From Scleroderma bovista (lineage: Eukaryota; Basidiomycota; Agaricomycetes; Boletales; Sclerodermataceae), in assembly GCA_037178675.1 (NCBI GenBank), contig JAYMGJ010000355.1, positions 1-59,009 on the forward strand: DNA of 59,009 nt, written 5' to 3'. This document shows positions 1-9,918 of the stretch, piece by piece. The notes below the pieces were generated by a model. That model worked only from the letters and a program-made list of their open reading frames with translations, was not told the origin of the DNA and did no database searches. Positions within the stretch are counted from its first letter, which is position 1; every line of letters starts with the position of its first letter. Both the position numbers and the translations under genes were made by a program.

Positions 1-261
1 AATTTTTGGACCACCGAATGCCTGTTCGATGATAACGTTGCGACCTGGGACAGCGTCAGCACTAGTACGGGTGCGCAAGATAGAATGCACACCTTTTGGA
101 CCGAGCGTTACGCTGACGGCATTTGCAAGCACGTCGACACCCTTCAGAATGCTAGCTCGACCCTCATTAGAGAACTTAATCTCCTTGTGGGCACCGCGCG
201 TGAGCTTTGGGGCCTTGGCGGCTGCACGGCGAAGCGCCTTTGACGATGAGGAAGACAGCAT
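1..261 (-). CDS. HSP60: HSP60 mitochondrial chaperonin, 5' end (partial)
   Basis: This is the N-terminal end of the mitochondrial matrix chaperonin that folds imported proteins; the gene runs off the left edge. Reading the minus strand from the ATG at 261 gives a basic, serine- and alanine-rich presequence ([15 protein letters not shown]), then the start of the GroEL fold with the signature [14 protein letters not shown]. The signature is only continuous if a 48-nt intron is removed (45-92, GT-AG, branch-like ctgac): exon 1 is 261-93 and exon 2 starts at 44. Without splicing, 16 residues would interrupt a nearly invariant motif, so the intron is well supported. Everything past the first 70 or so residues is outside the window. 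The gene shares a 160-bp promoter region with the divergent gene that starts at 422. Confidence 0.93.
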   Translation of the reverse strand, partial: MLSSSSSKALRRAAAKAPKLTRGAHKEIKFSNEGRASILKGVDVLANAVSVTLGPKGVHSILRTRTSADAVPGRNVIIEQAFGGPKI

Positions 262-421
262 GACTTCAAGGAGTTTTCTTTTTTTTTTTGGTTCGCGAAT
301 GGAACGACGAGGATGACGAGGACAAGGAACAGAAAAAAACCACGCCGCGCAATAAATGGGACGCCTGTCACATGTCACAACGTGTGACTTGTGACGTGTC
401 ACTGTCACTCCGAATCTTCAC

Positions 422-2137
422 ATGGCTCGAGGACTCAAAGAGTTCACCAGATACAGGACGATGCAGCGCGATCGAATACGCACAAGCCGCTGGGACAGTT
501 ATCGGTCTGGAAAAACCAACTACCAGGCAAGATACAACTACTGGCGAGACGATGAAGTGTACAACAGAGAGGACAACTACTACTATCCAAGCCAGCGGGA
601 CCAGTACCCGTGGCGTCAGCACGACGCTGATCAGAGTCATCAGATTGCACCCCGACGATCCAGGTCACCCATCTTCACTCGCCCTTCACCTACCTACGAG
701 CCCGCTGACCTCGAACCACATCTACCCGAACCACGTCACCAACAGCACTCATTGTCTCCCCGACCTTCCCTACAGAAGCTGGTGGAGAGCCCAAAGCCTG
801 ATCCGGCGTATATCGCACTGACAGAACAGCCGTCGATACCCAGCTGCGACCCAGCTACCTCACGCAAGTTACTCGTGCTTGACCTCAATGGAACCCTCCT
901 CTACCGCGGTGCTCACTTACTTCGTCGGGGACAGGGTCCAGCCTCTGCTACCCAACGACTGCGCACCGTATATCCGCGTCCATACATACCCGCGTTTCGT
1001 GCGTACTTGTTCGCACCCGAGACGCGCGCATGGCTGGACACGATGGTGTGGTCATCCGCACAGCCACATAGTGTCGAGGACATGGTCTCCCGCACATTTG
1101 CAGACTATGCTGATGAGCTTGTGGCTGTATGGGATCGAAAGAGTCTCGGATTGACGCAGTCACAGTATCGTGAGTGTGTTTCCTTCTCGACATCTGTCCT
1201 TCTTGCATCTTTTTGTCTATACTCGATATGTCCCGGACACGACATCACCCAATTTTGTTCTCGGATATTATCATTATCTTTCTGACGAGTGATCTGTACA
1301 ATAGATAACAAAACACTGTCCACGAAAGACCTCTCCAAGCCCTGGAAACTCCTTCCCCTAGGACACAGCCCCGCACGAGTTACTTCGCACCTGGCTCGAA
1401 AAGTCACTGATGCAGCCATGGACACAGGCACCCCAAACTCGATTGCTCACTCGGCATTGACCACCCTCCTACTGGATGACTCCCCACACAAGGCAGCCCT
1501 ACAACCATACAATCACGTTTGCATACCCGAGTATGATAGCACCAAAAGGCACCGCGATCTTGCATCTTTAGTTTTCGAATTATCAGACAGACCAGCCACC
1601 AAGAAAGGGAAGAAAAAGGACAAACAGAAGGAGCCGCAAGAAATGACCGTGCCACCGTTGCGTCCGCATACCTCCGACCCGAGCGTATCGGAGGCCCCGG
1701 GCATGACTCTCACAGATGCCCCTCAGTCCGCAGAGGAACCGTTTGAGGCGACTCTCCTTGCTGTTGTTGGTATCCTCGACGAGGTCAAGCATCAGACCAA
1801 CGTCGCGGCGTGGATTCGTGCAGGGGGGTTATGGGGAAGTAAAGGTGACGCAGGACACTCTGAACCTCCTATGGAGCCATCAAAAAAGGAAGGGAAGAAA
1901 CAACAATGTGCCAAAGAGGAGAACCATGCAGGCAATGAGGTATTTGGAAACCAGGGTATATCCGTGGGGAATGGTGCGTACACAACGTTAGAGCCTGCAG
2001 TGACAGCGACTGTCGGCAAAGTGCCTTTGTCTTCGATTTGGTTCGATGATCCGTCGACTGTGTCGTACTGGGTGGCCCGGGGCCGGAAGGCGTTGAGAGA
2101 GCTGGGCATTGAGGCTGATCATGGGGTGATCAGATGA
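422..2137 (+). CDS. FCP1/NIF-like HAD-superfamily protein with a DLNGT motif
   Basis: Exons 422-1169 and 1305-2137 join in phase 1 across a 135-nt GT-AG intron to give 526 residues. The first 140 residues are low-complexity, rich in Arg, Tyr, Asp and Pro. From about residue 148 a HAD phosphatase core of the NLI-interacting-factor/FCP1 type follows: LLVLDLNGTLL (Asp154), then VWSSAQPHSVEDMV (motif II region), and after the intron TKDLSKPW and LLLDDSPHKA (motif III region). FCP1-type phosphatases use DxDx(T/V), with the first Asp as nucleophile and the second as general acid/base. Here the second position is Asn156, so catalysis may be weak or absent. The C-terminal part has a basic patch (KKGKKKDKQKE) that could be a nuclear signal. 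The true substrate is unknown. The motif spacing makes the family call firm and the activity uncertain. Confidence 0.85.
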
Positions 2138-2644
2138 GCTGTCAGAGAATGGGATGTGTTGGGCCTTGTGGATCTTGCTTCGGCGGAATGCTACGAATAT
2201 TACCTCTGCTAATGTTCGTTTCTTTTCCAACATTGCTATACTTACTGGTGTACTGAGTGTACATAACTGTAACTTTCATGGCCCGTGCCACCGTTTAACG
2301 ACCAGCCAACATAAAGAATGGGTGTACTACTGTGTAATCTGCATCCTCGTCTCTACGTCTTGTGCATAGAATCCACATATTTCTCTATAGATGAATGACC
2401 ATGAGCGTTTCTCGCACGTCGCCACAGCGAAGCGAGACATGTCTTTATTTTTGCGTCCAGGGTGCCCCAGAGGACTTACATAAGTCACAAGTACATTTGT
2501 GTCAACATCAACAAAGGTTTGTACTGTAAGACGAGGACATCTATATACAACTTACTCAAATTTTGTCCGACCTTGCTGAACTATATGGCCAAGGGCTTGG
2601 AATTCATTTATAATGCTAAGCTGTCTGGACTCCAAGGTAGGATC
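2138..2644. other. Intergenic, no gene seen
   Basis: This is the stretch between the stop of the HAD gene and the 3' end of the F-box pseudogene (convergent). A 76-residue open frame at 2462-2692 shows no recognisable motif and overlaps the pseudogene end. I see only presumed 3' untranslated sequence. Confidence 0.6.
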
Positions 2645-3268
2645 CTAGTATGTGAAAAGGTAAGTGGATGTACTCATGGTATTAGTACATAGGGTACACA
2701 CCAAAAGGCAGTCAAGCTTATCACCCAAACGGACATTGATTTCCAGCCGAACACCTTGCAACTCCAGAAGCGACTCACGCAAAGTGGGGAGCCAGAAAAG
2801 GAGAGATGATCTGTATTGAGTGAATGTCACTCGTAGTGGTAGTCGGCCTTGGAACCTGCGCTGTTTGAGCCATTGCACAAGGACACCAGGGACGCCATCC
2901 TTGTCAAAAATCATGACAGTCAGGTGTTCTAGGTACATCCATTGGTCTGCCAAGCATGATCCATCTTCCGATCGCCCAGCCCCGAAAATTTGGGGGACCA
3001 AACAGTACTGAGCTCTACGTGGCGTACCGCCGGGCATGCTGTACAAATGGTTATAGCTTCCTCCAAAGAAAGTTTGGAATCAAATCCAGATATAAAATCA
3101 AAGACGAGGTGTTGGACATTTTTGAACTTGGCAGGTTGGGAAAACACAGGATACGAGCATTTGCCACATTGCATGTACTTCAGATGTTTGAGGTTCGGCA
3201 CGACAATTCCTTCCAGGAACGGACGTGGGTTAGGGAGGTGAAAGTCTAAGGACTCCAGAGCAGGAAAG

Positions 3269-3273
3269 GAAAT
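3269..3273. repeat. Target site duplication (left), GAAAT
   Basis: The 5 bp directly left of the first LTR are identical to the 5 bp directly right of the second LTR (7877-7881). This is the usual footprint of integrase-mediated insertion of a Ty1/copia element. Confidence 0.95.
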
Positions 3274-3433
3274 TGTTGGAGGTTGTGTTATAGCATAAAT
3301 ATGCCTAGTACTATCGGAGCATAAATAGGTAGCGGAGTAGATTACCGCCACAGTCTGTATATAGACGCCCAAGCTCCGATTGGAAATGATAGGAGATTTT
3401 TTCCCTCGTATCCACTGTACTCGTAACTCAACA
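3274..3433 (+). repeat. Left LTR of the copia element
   Basis: This is a short 160-bp LTR with the terminal inverted repeat TGTTG/CAACA. A TATATA at 3358-3363, inside a small GTCTGTATATAGAC near-palindrome, is the likely core promoter of the element. Confidence 0.96.
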
Positions 3434-3448
3434 GGTTATGAGCCCTGC
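3434..3448 (+). other. Primer binding site, half-tRNA-iMet type
   Basis: The sequence GGTTATGAGCCCTGC starts immediately after the LTR CA. It is complementary to the anticodon stem-loop of eukaryotic initiator methionine tRNA (loop CUCAUAA), not to the tRNA 3' end. Drosophila copia and yeast Ty5 prime this way with an internally cleaved tRNA-iMet. The tRNA comparison was made from memory. Confidence 0.8.
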
Positions 3449-3500
3449 CTTTGCGCTATTGTAATCAAAGGCTGACCGTTAACAACAGTATTATCTTAGC

Positions 3501-6500
3501 ATGTCCGGGTCCACCACGGCTGGGTCTGTGACAGGCGACAACCTTGGCAGTTCTATTACCGCCGAAACCAAAGGGAGAAATCTTGGGGCACTCTCCTCCT
3601 ACAAGATCGACGTGCTTAAAGAAAATAATTGGCATGCGTGGAAACTCAGAATGCAGAAGTATCTACGTCTGCATAAGGTGTTCAAATACGCCGAGGGCAC
3701 TTGCCCAAAACCCGCAGAGGATAATCCCAATAATAGCGCGAAAGTTGCCGTGTGGGAAGAAGAGGATCTGATCGCACAGACCCTGATTCTCACAAATATA
3801 GATGACGCGCAGATGCATCACGTCAATGATGCCGAGACGTCAGCGCAGATGTGGGAGAGCCTCCAGATGGCGCATCAAACACGTGGTGTTCAGACTGTCC
3901 TTCTAGCTAAGAGGGATCTACTCAATGCCAAATGCCCGGAGGATGAGAATGTGCCCATACATATCAACAAGTTGAAAAAGATGCGTAATGAGTTGTCCGC
4001 CATGGGGAAACCGGTCCCTGACGATGAATTCAAAGACATCCTCTTACTCAATATGCCGGAGTCTTGGACCACCTTTACGACGTCGTATATGGCGGGCAGA
4101 CTTGCCGGAAAAGAAGCTTCTTCTGTCACAGTCGAACAACTCACTGCAGTCTTGGTCGACGAATATAAACGCCGGAGTAGTACCTCACCTGGACAAACAC
4201 TCATCGCACGGCTTCATGATAAACGGAAGGAGCCAGGTACGACATGTTCGCACTGCGGGAGAGATAATCACTCCACGGATCAATGCCGTCACAAGGGGAA
4301 ACCCAAATGCGGCTACTGTCATAAAATTGGTCATACCGAGGACAGGTGTTGGACAAAAGATGGCAGGGGACCGCCAAAAAGGGCTAAGACTGCCCAAACA
4401 AACTTTGCTTCCACATCGGAGATCCGCGATGTACAAGATGACGAGCAGGTACTTATGGTGGATGGACAAGGCGCTTCATCCAACAATAACAATATTTACT
4501 CTAACAGTTTCACTGTAAACTGGAAAGATGGAATTGAAGAGAGCATTGCCTTTTACACCTGGGTGACAGATACCGGCAGTTCGGTACATCTGACAAACAC
4601 CAGGGATGTCTTTAAAGAAATTACCCCTGTCCGTAAAGTCATTAAGGGGATCGGAGATCACGCAGTTATTGCAGAAGGGATTGGCACAGTGGAACTCCAG
4701 ACATATGTTACGGATAAGACTTTTATAGTCATCCTCCGTGACGTTTATTATGTCCCCAGTGCTGTACATAACATCTTATCCCTCACAAGATTAGATCGTG
4801 ATGGCGGATCTTTCGCCTCTGGCAATGGACAAACCAAATTATATAATAAAAATGGAACATTATTTGCTATTTCTACCATACAGGATGGCATATATGTGAT
4901 GAAAGTAAAACGATATGAATCACCGGCATACACCTACCAGGCATGTACCTGGGATGAGTGGCACCGACGATTCGGACACGTCGGCATTCGCGGCCTCCAA
5001 CGTCTTCACGACGAACAACTGGTTGATGGACTCGATGTATTGCCATCGAGTACAACTGATTGCCGCGCATGTATTGAAGCTAAACAATCAAAATTACCTT
5101 TCCCGCGACAGTTAGCACCACGTACAACTCAACCAGGAGAATTGATCCATACTGATGTATGGGGCCCTGCACGCACAGTGGCCTTAACTGGCCATGTACG
5201 ATGGTATATCACCTTTATTGACGACGCTTCTCGGTATTGTGAAGTGCGCTTCATGGTCAATAAGGGGGAGGCAGGTCAAAAATTGCGCGAATACATCACC
5301 TTTTTGGAACGCCAGCGGGACAAACGCCCTAAGGCCATTCGCGCCGACAATGGGCGCGAATACCTTAATACCGCTACTGAGACATGGTGCAAAGATGTGG
5401 GGATCAACTTACAAATTACCGCGCCCTACTCGCCCGCACAAAACGGCGTCTCCGAAAGATTTAATCGAACTTTGATGGAATTAGCCCGGGCCATGCGATT
5501 GGATGCTAACTTACCAGAATTCCTATGGCCCGAGGCTGTAGCCTATGCTGCTTATGTCCGCAACCGGTCACACACACGGGCCCTGCCCGGCGCGACGCCA
5601 TATCAAGCCTGGACGGGTGCAAAGCCCCACGTCGGACATTTACAACCATTTGGTGCGTCCGTTTGGATCTTGAACGACGGCGTCAATCTGGATAAATTAC
5701 ATGCCAAATCTGTCCAACATACCTTGGTTGGCTTTGTCGACGGGCCCCACGCCGTCAAATACTATGATGCATGCGCCCGCGCCATCAAAATCTCCCGCAA
5801 TTTTCGTTTTCTCCGCCACGGGGACCCTTCTCTCGGTATGCCGCCTGAGGGGGAGTTGCAACCGGAAACCACGCGGGATACCGAATTAGAACGACAAAAT
5901 GCGCCTGTAGAACAACGGAGCAGCATAAAAAGAATCGAGAAAGAATATGAAACTCACCCTAGACGAAGTAAAAGACCGAAGGTAACACAAGACTATCGAA
6001 AGCTGGACGATCCACTGTCAGAGCTGTCAAACGAAGAATGCGACAGCGTACCTGAATTAATACGGGACCCGGATAATGATGGACCCGATGACGAAAGACC
6101 TGTCAACCAGGCAGAATTAGTATATACAACGATAAATGACAACAGCGCTGGACCCGAGAATCCAAAGTCACTAAAAGAAACACATGACTCACCCGAGTGG
6201 CCGGAGTGGGAGAAAGCCATTCAAGCCGAGTTGGAACAACTCGAGCGTATGGGGACCTGGGAGTTAGTAGATCTACCCGAGGGGAGATCAGCTGTAGACA
6301 ATAAGTGGGTCTTTGTGCGCAAATATGGCAAGGATGGCAAGTTAGAAAAATATAAAGCACGATTAGTGGCAAAAGGATACTCACAGAAGCCAGGAATGGA
6401 CTACACTGATACCTTTTCCCCTGTTGTGCGACTTGAAACGATCCGGGCGTTGCTATCGTTGGCCGTCTCAGAGAATTGGGAAATACAACAAATGGATGTA

Positions 6501-7709
6501 AAAGGCGCCTACCTAAATGGGCGACTCAGGGAAGAAGTATATATGAAACAGCCAACAGGCTATGAAGATGACACGAAGCGTGTCTGTCGACTCATAAAAA
6601 CATTATATGGGTTAAAACAGTCTGGGAGAGAGTGGAACATCGAATTGAACGGACGATTACTGGAGAAGGGTTTTAAACGCATGTGGTCAGATCCTTGTGT
6701 CTATACCAGGCAAGATGGTGATAAGATAGCGATAATCACTGTCTGGGTAGACGATCTATTATTATTCACATCCGATCACGACTTTATGGCCGCCCTAAAA
6801 GCCCAAATCCAATCCACGTTCGATGTTACGGATCTTGGAGATCCCAAAAAGATTGTTGGTATTGAAATCACACGCGATCGGACCCATGGAACACTACTTA
6901 TTGCGCAAACCAAATATATAGAGTCTATCCTACAAATCCATGGACTCGAGAGTTCCAATAGCGTGAAAACTCCCGCGGACCCAAAAATTCAATTATTTCC
7001 TGATGAGGAAAAACAGGACCCATGGAATCAAAGTACTTACGCATCTTTGATTGGGTCCCTCATGTTTGCGGCGGTTGCCACACGTCCAGACATTGCCTAT
7101 TCTGTCAATAGACTGGCCTCTTTCACCGCAAATCCAGATCTACGACATTGGACCGCAGCAAAACGAGTTTTACGGTATCTACAAGGTACCAAAGAGTGTG
7201 GGATAATGTACAAAGCAGATGCAAGCGTCCGACCCACACAAATGATCACAGGGTATATAGACGCGAGCTTTGCCAACACCGAAAGTCGTGTATCCATAAC
7301 AGGATACGTGTTCCTGGCACAAGGCGGTGCCATTGTTTGGGGCTCAAAGAAACAAACTCTAGTCGCACTGTCAACAACAGAAGCCGAATACACAGCCCTC
7401 GCTCGCGGCACTCGCGAGTGCATTTGGCTTAGAAAGTTATACGCTGAACTCGGATATAAACAAGCCGGCCCAGTTATTCTCTACACCGATAGTGAAGGCG
7501 CACGAGCTTTGGCCTACAACCCTCAATTTCACGCACGAACCAAACATTTCGACATATCTCACCACTATACGCGGGAGCAAATCAGCCAAAATAAGATATC
7601 AATTTGTCATTGTACAGATAAACACCAAACTGCAGACATACTAACTAAAGCACTACCCAGAGACAAGCACGAAAGACATACCGCAGAGCTCGGCATGACT
7701 TCGGCTTGA
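3501..7709 (+). CDS. Copia Gag-Pol polyprotein, 1,402 aa
   Basis: A single frame encodes all functions needed for replication and integration. Order (approximate residues): Gag core (20-230); two zinc knuckles of CX2CX4HX4C type (249-262 and 270-283) that bind RNA; aspartic protease DTGSS (356); GAG-pre-integrase WHRRFGHVG (487) with the zinc-binding HHCC; integrase catalytic D,D35E (about 551, 616, 652); reverse transcriptase (920-1170) with AYLNG and a WVDD active site (about 1084) in place of the commoner YVDD; and RNase H starting near DASFAN (1253) with the TEAEY motif. No stop or frameshift interrupts it. Gag and Pol are fused without a recoding signal, as in plant and Drosophila copia, so the Gag excess would have to come from splicing or proteolysis. 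Confidence 0.96.
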   Translation: MSGSTTAGSVTGDNLGSSITAETKGRNLGALSSYKIDVLKENNWHAWKLRMQKYLRLHKVFKYAEGTCPKPAEDNPNNSAKVAVWEEEDLIAQTLILTNIDDAQMHHVNDAETSAQMWESLQMAHQTRGVQTVLLAKRDLLNAKCPEDENVPIHINKLKKMRNELSAMGKPVPDDEFKDILLLNMPESWTTFTTSYMAGRLAGKEASSVTVEQLTAVLVDEYKRRSSTSPGQTLIARLHDKRKEPGTTCSHCGRDNHSTDQCRHKGKPKCGYCHKIGHTEDRCWTKDGRGPPKRAKTAQTNFASTSEIRDVQDDEQVLMVDGQGASSNNNNIYSNSFTVNWKDGIEESIAFYTWVTDTGSSVHLTNTRDVFKEITPVRKVIKGIGDHAVIAEGIGTVELQTYVTDKTFIVILRDVYYVPSAVHNILSLTRLDRDGGSFASGNGQTKLYNKNGTLFAISTIQDGIYVMKVKRYESPAYTYQACTWDEWHRRFGHVGIRGLQRLHDEQLVDGLDVLPSSTTDCRACIEAKQSKLPFPRQLAPRTTQPGELIHTDVWGPARTVALTGHVRWYITFIDDASRYCEVRFMVNKGEAGQKLREYITFLERQRDKRPKAIRADNGREYLNTATETWCKDVGINLQITAPYSPAQNGVSERFNRTLMELARAMRLDANLPEFLWPEAVAYAAYVRNRSHTRALPGATPYQAWTGAKPHVGHLQPFGASVWILNDGVNLDKLHAKSVQHTLVGFVDGPHAVKYYDACARAIKISRNFRFLRHGDPSLGMPPEGELQPETTRDTELERQNAPVEQRSSIKRIEKEYETHPRRSKRPKVTQDYRKLDDPLSELSNEECDSVPELIRDPDNDGPDDERPVNQAELVYTTINDNSAGPENPKSLKETHDSPEWPEWEKAIQAELEQLERMGTWELVDLPEGRSAVDNKWVFVRKYGKDGKLEKYKARLVAKGYSQKPGMDYTDTFSPVVRLETIRALLSLAVSENWEIQQMDVKGAYLNGRLREEVYMKQPTGYEDDTKRVCRLIKTLYGLKQSGREWNIELNGRLLEKGFKRMWSDPCVYTRQDGDKIAIITVWVDDLLLFTSDHDFMAALKAQIQSTFDVTDLGDPKKIVGIEITRDRTHGTLLIAQTKYIESILQIHGLESSNSVKTPADPKIQLFPDEEKQDPWNQSTYASLIGSLMFAAVATRPDIAYSVNRLASFTANPDLRHWTAAKRVLRYLQGTKECGIMYKADASVRPTQMITGYIDASFANTESRVSITGYVFLAQGGAIVWGSKKQTLVALSTTEAEYTALARGTRECIWLRKLYAELGYKQAGPVILYTDSEGARALAYNPQFHARTKHFDISHHYTREQISQNKISICHCTDKHQTADILTKALPRDKHERHTAELGMTSA

Positions 7710-7716
7710 GGGGGAG
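7708..7716 (+). other. Polypurine tract of the copia element
   Basis: GAGGGGGAG lies directly against the start of the right LTR and overlaps the stop codon of the polyprotein by two bases. It is the expected primer for plus-strand DNA synthesis. Confidence 0.85.
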
Positions 7717-7876
7717 TGTTGGAGGTTGTGCTATAGCATAAATATGCCTAGTACTATCGGAGCATAAATAGGTAGCGGAGTAGATTACCGCCACAGTCTG
7801 TATATAGACGCCCAAGCTCCGATTGGAAATGATAGGAGATTTTTTCCCTCGTATCCACTGTACTCGTAACTCAACA
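7717..7876 (+). repeat. Right LTR of the copia element
   Basis: It is identical to the left LTR except for one base (C at LTR position 15). It is followed by GAAAT at 7877-7881, the second copy of the target duplication. Confidence 0.96.
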
Positions 7877-8603
7877 GAAATTAAGGAGGATGGAACATGC
7901 AAATTTTCGGATGATCCCCGTAGAGATAGGGACCGCAAATTTTGGAATGAACGAAACAGTACTTGCGGTGAAAACCAGGTGTCGAAATCCAGATGTTCGA
8001 GACCGGGGACATATTTGGGTTGAAGAAATTCCGGATCGAACAGATTGTTGAATAGCCGAGTATGAACGCAAAGTTGCCTTTGCAAAGAGACCCGCCTTAG
8101 CAAGGGGAATACCCAGCCATTGATTTTTTTTCAAAGTAAGAGGCAGAAACGTGGAGTCCTCAATATAAAGGCTGTGCCAGCGGTGGCTGCAGGATAAAGC
8201 AACGTCTAGAAGTCGAACGAAGTTCTTTTCGTCTTCGTTGGTCACTAGAAACGAGGCCGGACCCCAACGCTCGATCGATATGTCTAGGGGAAGTCCCCTA
8301 CTTCTTGCTAGATGTGTCACCACAAGAGAGTCATCTGATTTCGGAATTAGGACGATAGTGGTCCAGAAGGCTGGCCAATTGAGAATTGTGTCTCTCCAAC
8401 GGCGCGAAACGCTGGCCAAATCCATCTTCAAATGAAAATATACTTCACGTTTGAAAGTACATATAGGAATTGTAAATAGTGAAATCGATTATTTTGGCAA
8501 GCAGCTCAACGGGAATATGATTGATCAGGGATCGACGGGAGAGAAGTTGATTGAGCTTTTTTTTCTGTGCGTGGGCGGCAGCATGAACGATGGAGGAGGT
8601 CAT

Positions 8604-9918
8604 GTTCTTGCTTCGGCAATTTCTTCCAAAGTTGGGCGGCTACCGATCAAGTTTAGCTTACTGGTTGAGTGGCTCCGGATAAGTGATAAATGCTAACCCA
8701 AACGACATAGTATATCCAGAGGCCTGAGGGGAAGGTTCGATGATAACTTCGGCGGGTAGGTCGAGCGTAGTCTCCCCAAGCCAAACTCTTTGCAAAAGAA
8801 GACAGTTGTTTTTCTAGAAGAGGTCCAGTGCGTCTGTGCTTAATCGTTCGAGATAGATGACAGAAGTCTGCCTTGCAAGATGATAAGTTACTCTGAGCTC
8901 CCCTACTAGCGTAAAACTGGGCTTGCCTTCAATGTTCAGACTCTTTATGATCCAAGTCGTGAGAGAGGGTGATTGATCGAGATCAGATGTGTGAGAATGC
9001 GGCAAATTGTGCAACTACAAGTACCCATGCTGCAGTTCCTCGCGTCGTGTGCCCAATATCCATGCTCAGTGATGCACTTTGTGTATTAGGCGACGCATAT
9101 TCGAGATTGGGAAATGGGAATATAGGTATGTACGTTCATGACTGTGCTCCCGTTCTTCTGTCTGGTCTTAGAAGGATCGCACGATGCACATATGTACCTT
9201 GTATGTCAGTGATGTGTGCATGCGAACGCCTTCAAATATGTACTAACGACTCACTCGAATCGCCAGGCTTTGAAGGCCTGACGCCGCGTGCTTAGTTCCA
9301 GTGAAAGGGTACGCCGGATAGTAGGGCACCACGCTTTTACGGTGTGTGTGCTATTTTGACGATTTGTCACTAAACCAACTTAGGGCCTCATAGGTCCGAG
9401 GATTGGATCTTGGTGTCCCTTGCAAGTGTTATTCACGGTGGGTTTGTATAAGAAGAAGGGTCGCATTCACAGTGTAAGTCTGTCGACTCCACCAACGTAT
9501 ATATTGGTCGGCAAAGTTTTATGGGACCAGCTGCCAACTAAGGTTGCATGGAACTAAAATGCTGCGGAACTTTCAACTGGATTCCGATCGAAATGACAGC
9601 TTGGAGCATCCAACAGTCTCTCTCAAGACTCTTGTGCCTACCAAGGATGCGGAGCGCAGCTTCGAACTGCGATTTTAACCAATGACGCCAGTGGCTATTA
9701 GGTGTGGAGATGAGAAACAGCTTATGGCCTTAGCCTCCCATAATGTCGTCTCCATTAGAGCTGGACAATGTTGGCGCTACTGCTAGCCCCTGTAACTCGA
9801 TGGGTCACGCAGTGGCAAAGGTCCCTTTTTCTAGGAGGTTATGATTAAACATTTTACTCCGAGCTTTGCCTATCCCACCAAGGACGTACACCCTTGAAGA
9901 CGTTGAGCAGTGCTTATC
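8604..9918. other. Intergenic, no convincing gene
   Basis: About 1.3 kb lies between the F-box pseudogene start and the glycosidase start. A minus-strand open frame at 8814-9014 (LTTWIIKSLNIEG, then LARQTSVIYLERLS) has a flavour of an F-box protein C-terminus and may be a fragment, but it is too short to call. The rest has stops in all frames and no recognisable motif. Confidence 0.5.

Larger units (their letters stand above)
3274..7876 (+). mobile_element. Complete Ty1/copia LTR retrotransposon, 4,603 bp
   Basis: The element has two 160-bp LTRs (3274-3433 and 7717-7876) that begin TGTTG and end CAACA, a 5-bp target duplication, a primer binding site directly after the left LTR, one uninterrupted Gag-Pol frame and a purine tract directly before the right LTR. 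The LTRs differ at one base (position 15: T in the left copy, C in the right), so insertion is recent. The order integrase then reverse transcriptase marks the copia (Pseudoviridae) group rather than gypsy. All parts look intact, so it may still be able to move. It lies in the opposite orientation to the F-box gene it interrupts. Confidence 0.97.
2645..8603 (-). pseudogene. F-box protein pseudogene split by a copia element
   Basis: The reading starts at ATG 8603 and gives an F-box (INHIPVELLAKIIDFTI, about residues 28-44), then SVSRRWRDTILNWPAFWTTI and a leucine-rich receptor-like region, as in the large basidiomycete F-box family that feeds substrates to SCF ubiquitin ligases. The retrotransposon (3274-7876) sits inside the coding region. 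Removing it with one copy of the GAAAT duplication restores the frame exactly (SSLIS joined to FPALESLDF). The gene is broken elsewhere too: a frameshift and stop near 8445-8475 just after the F-box, a shift in a run of 8 T/A at 8124-8131, and a shift near 2955-2965, before WMYLEHLTV. The last usable frame stops at 2645. It is therefore not expected to make a full protein. One or more shifts could be assembly errors in homopolymers, but the insertion is not. Confidence 0.85.

Noticed and set aside
288..821. 177-codon frame overlapping the HAD gene
   Set aside because: It overlaps the start of the HAD gene in another frame and shows no motif; the low-complexity Thr-rich stretch is a frame shadow.
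8969..9295. 108-codon plus-strand frame
   Set aside because: Cys-rich but without signal peptide, motif or neighbouring exons; composition fits chance.
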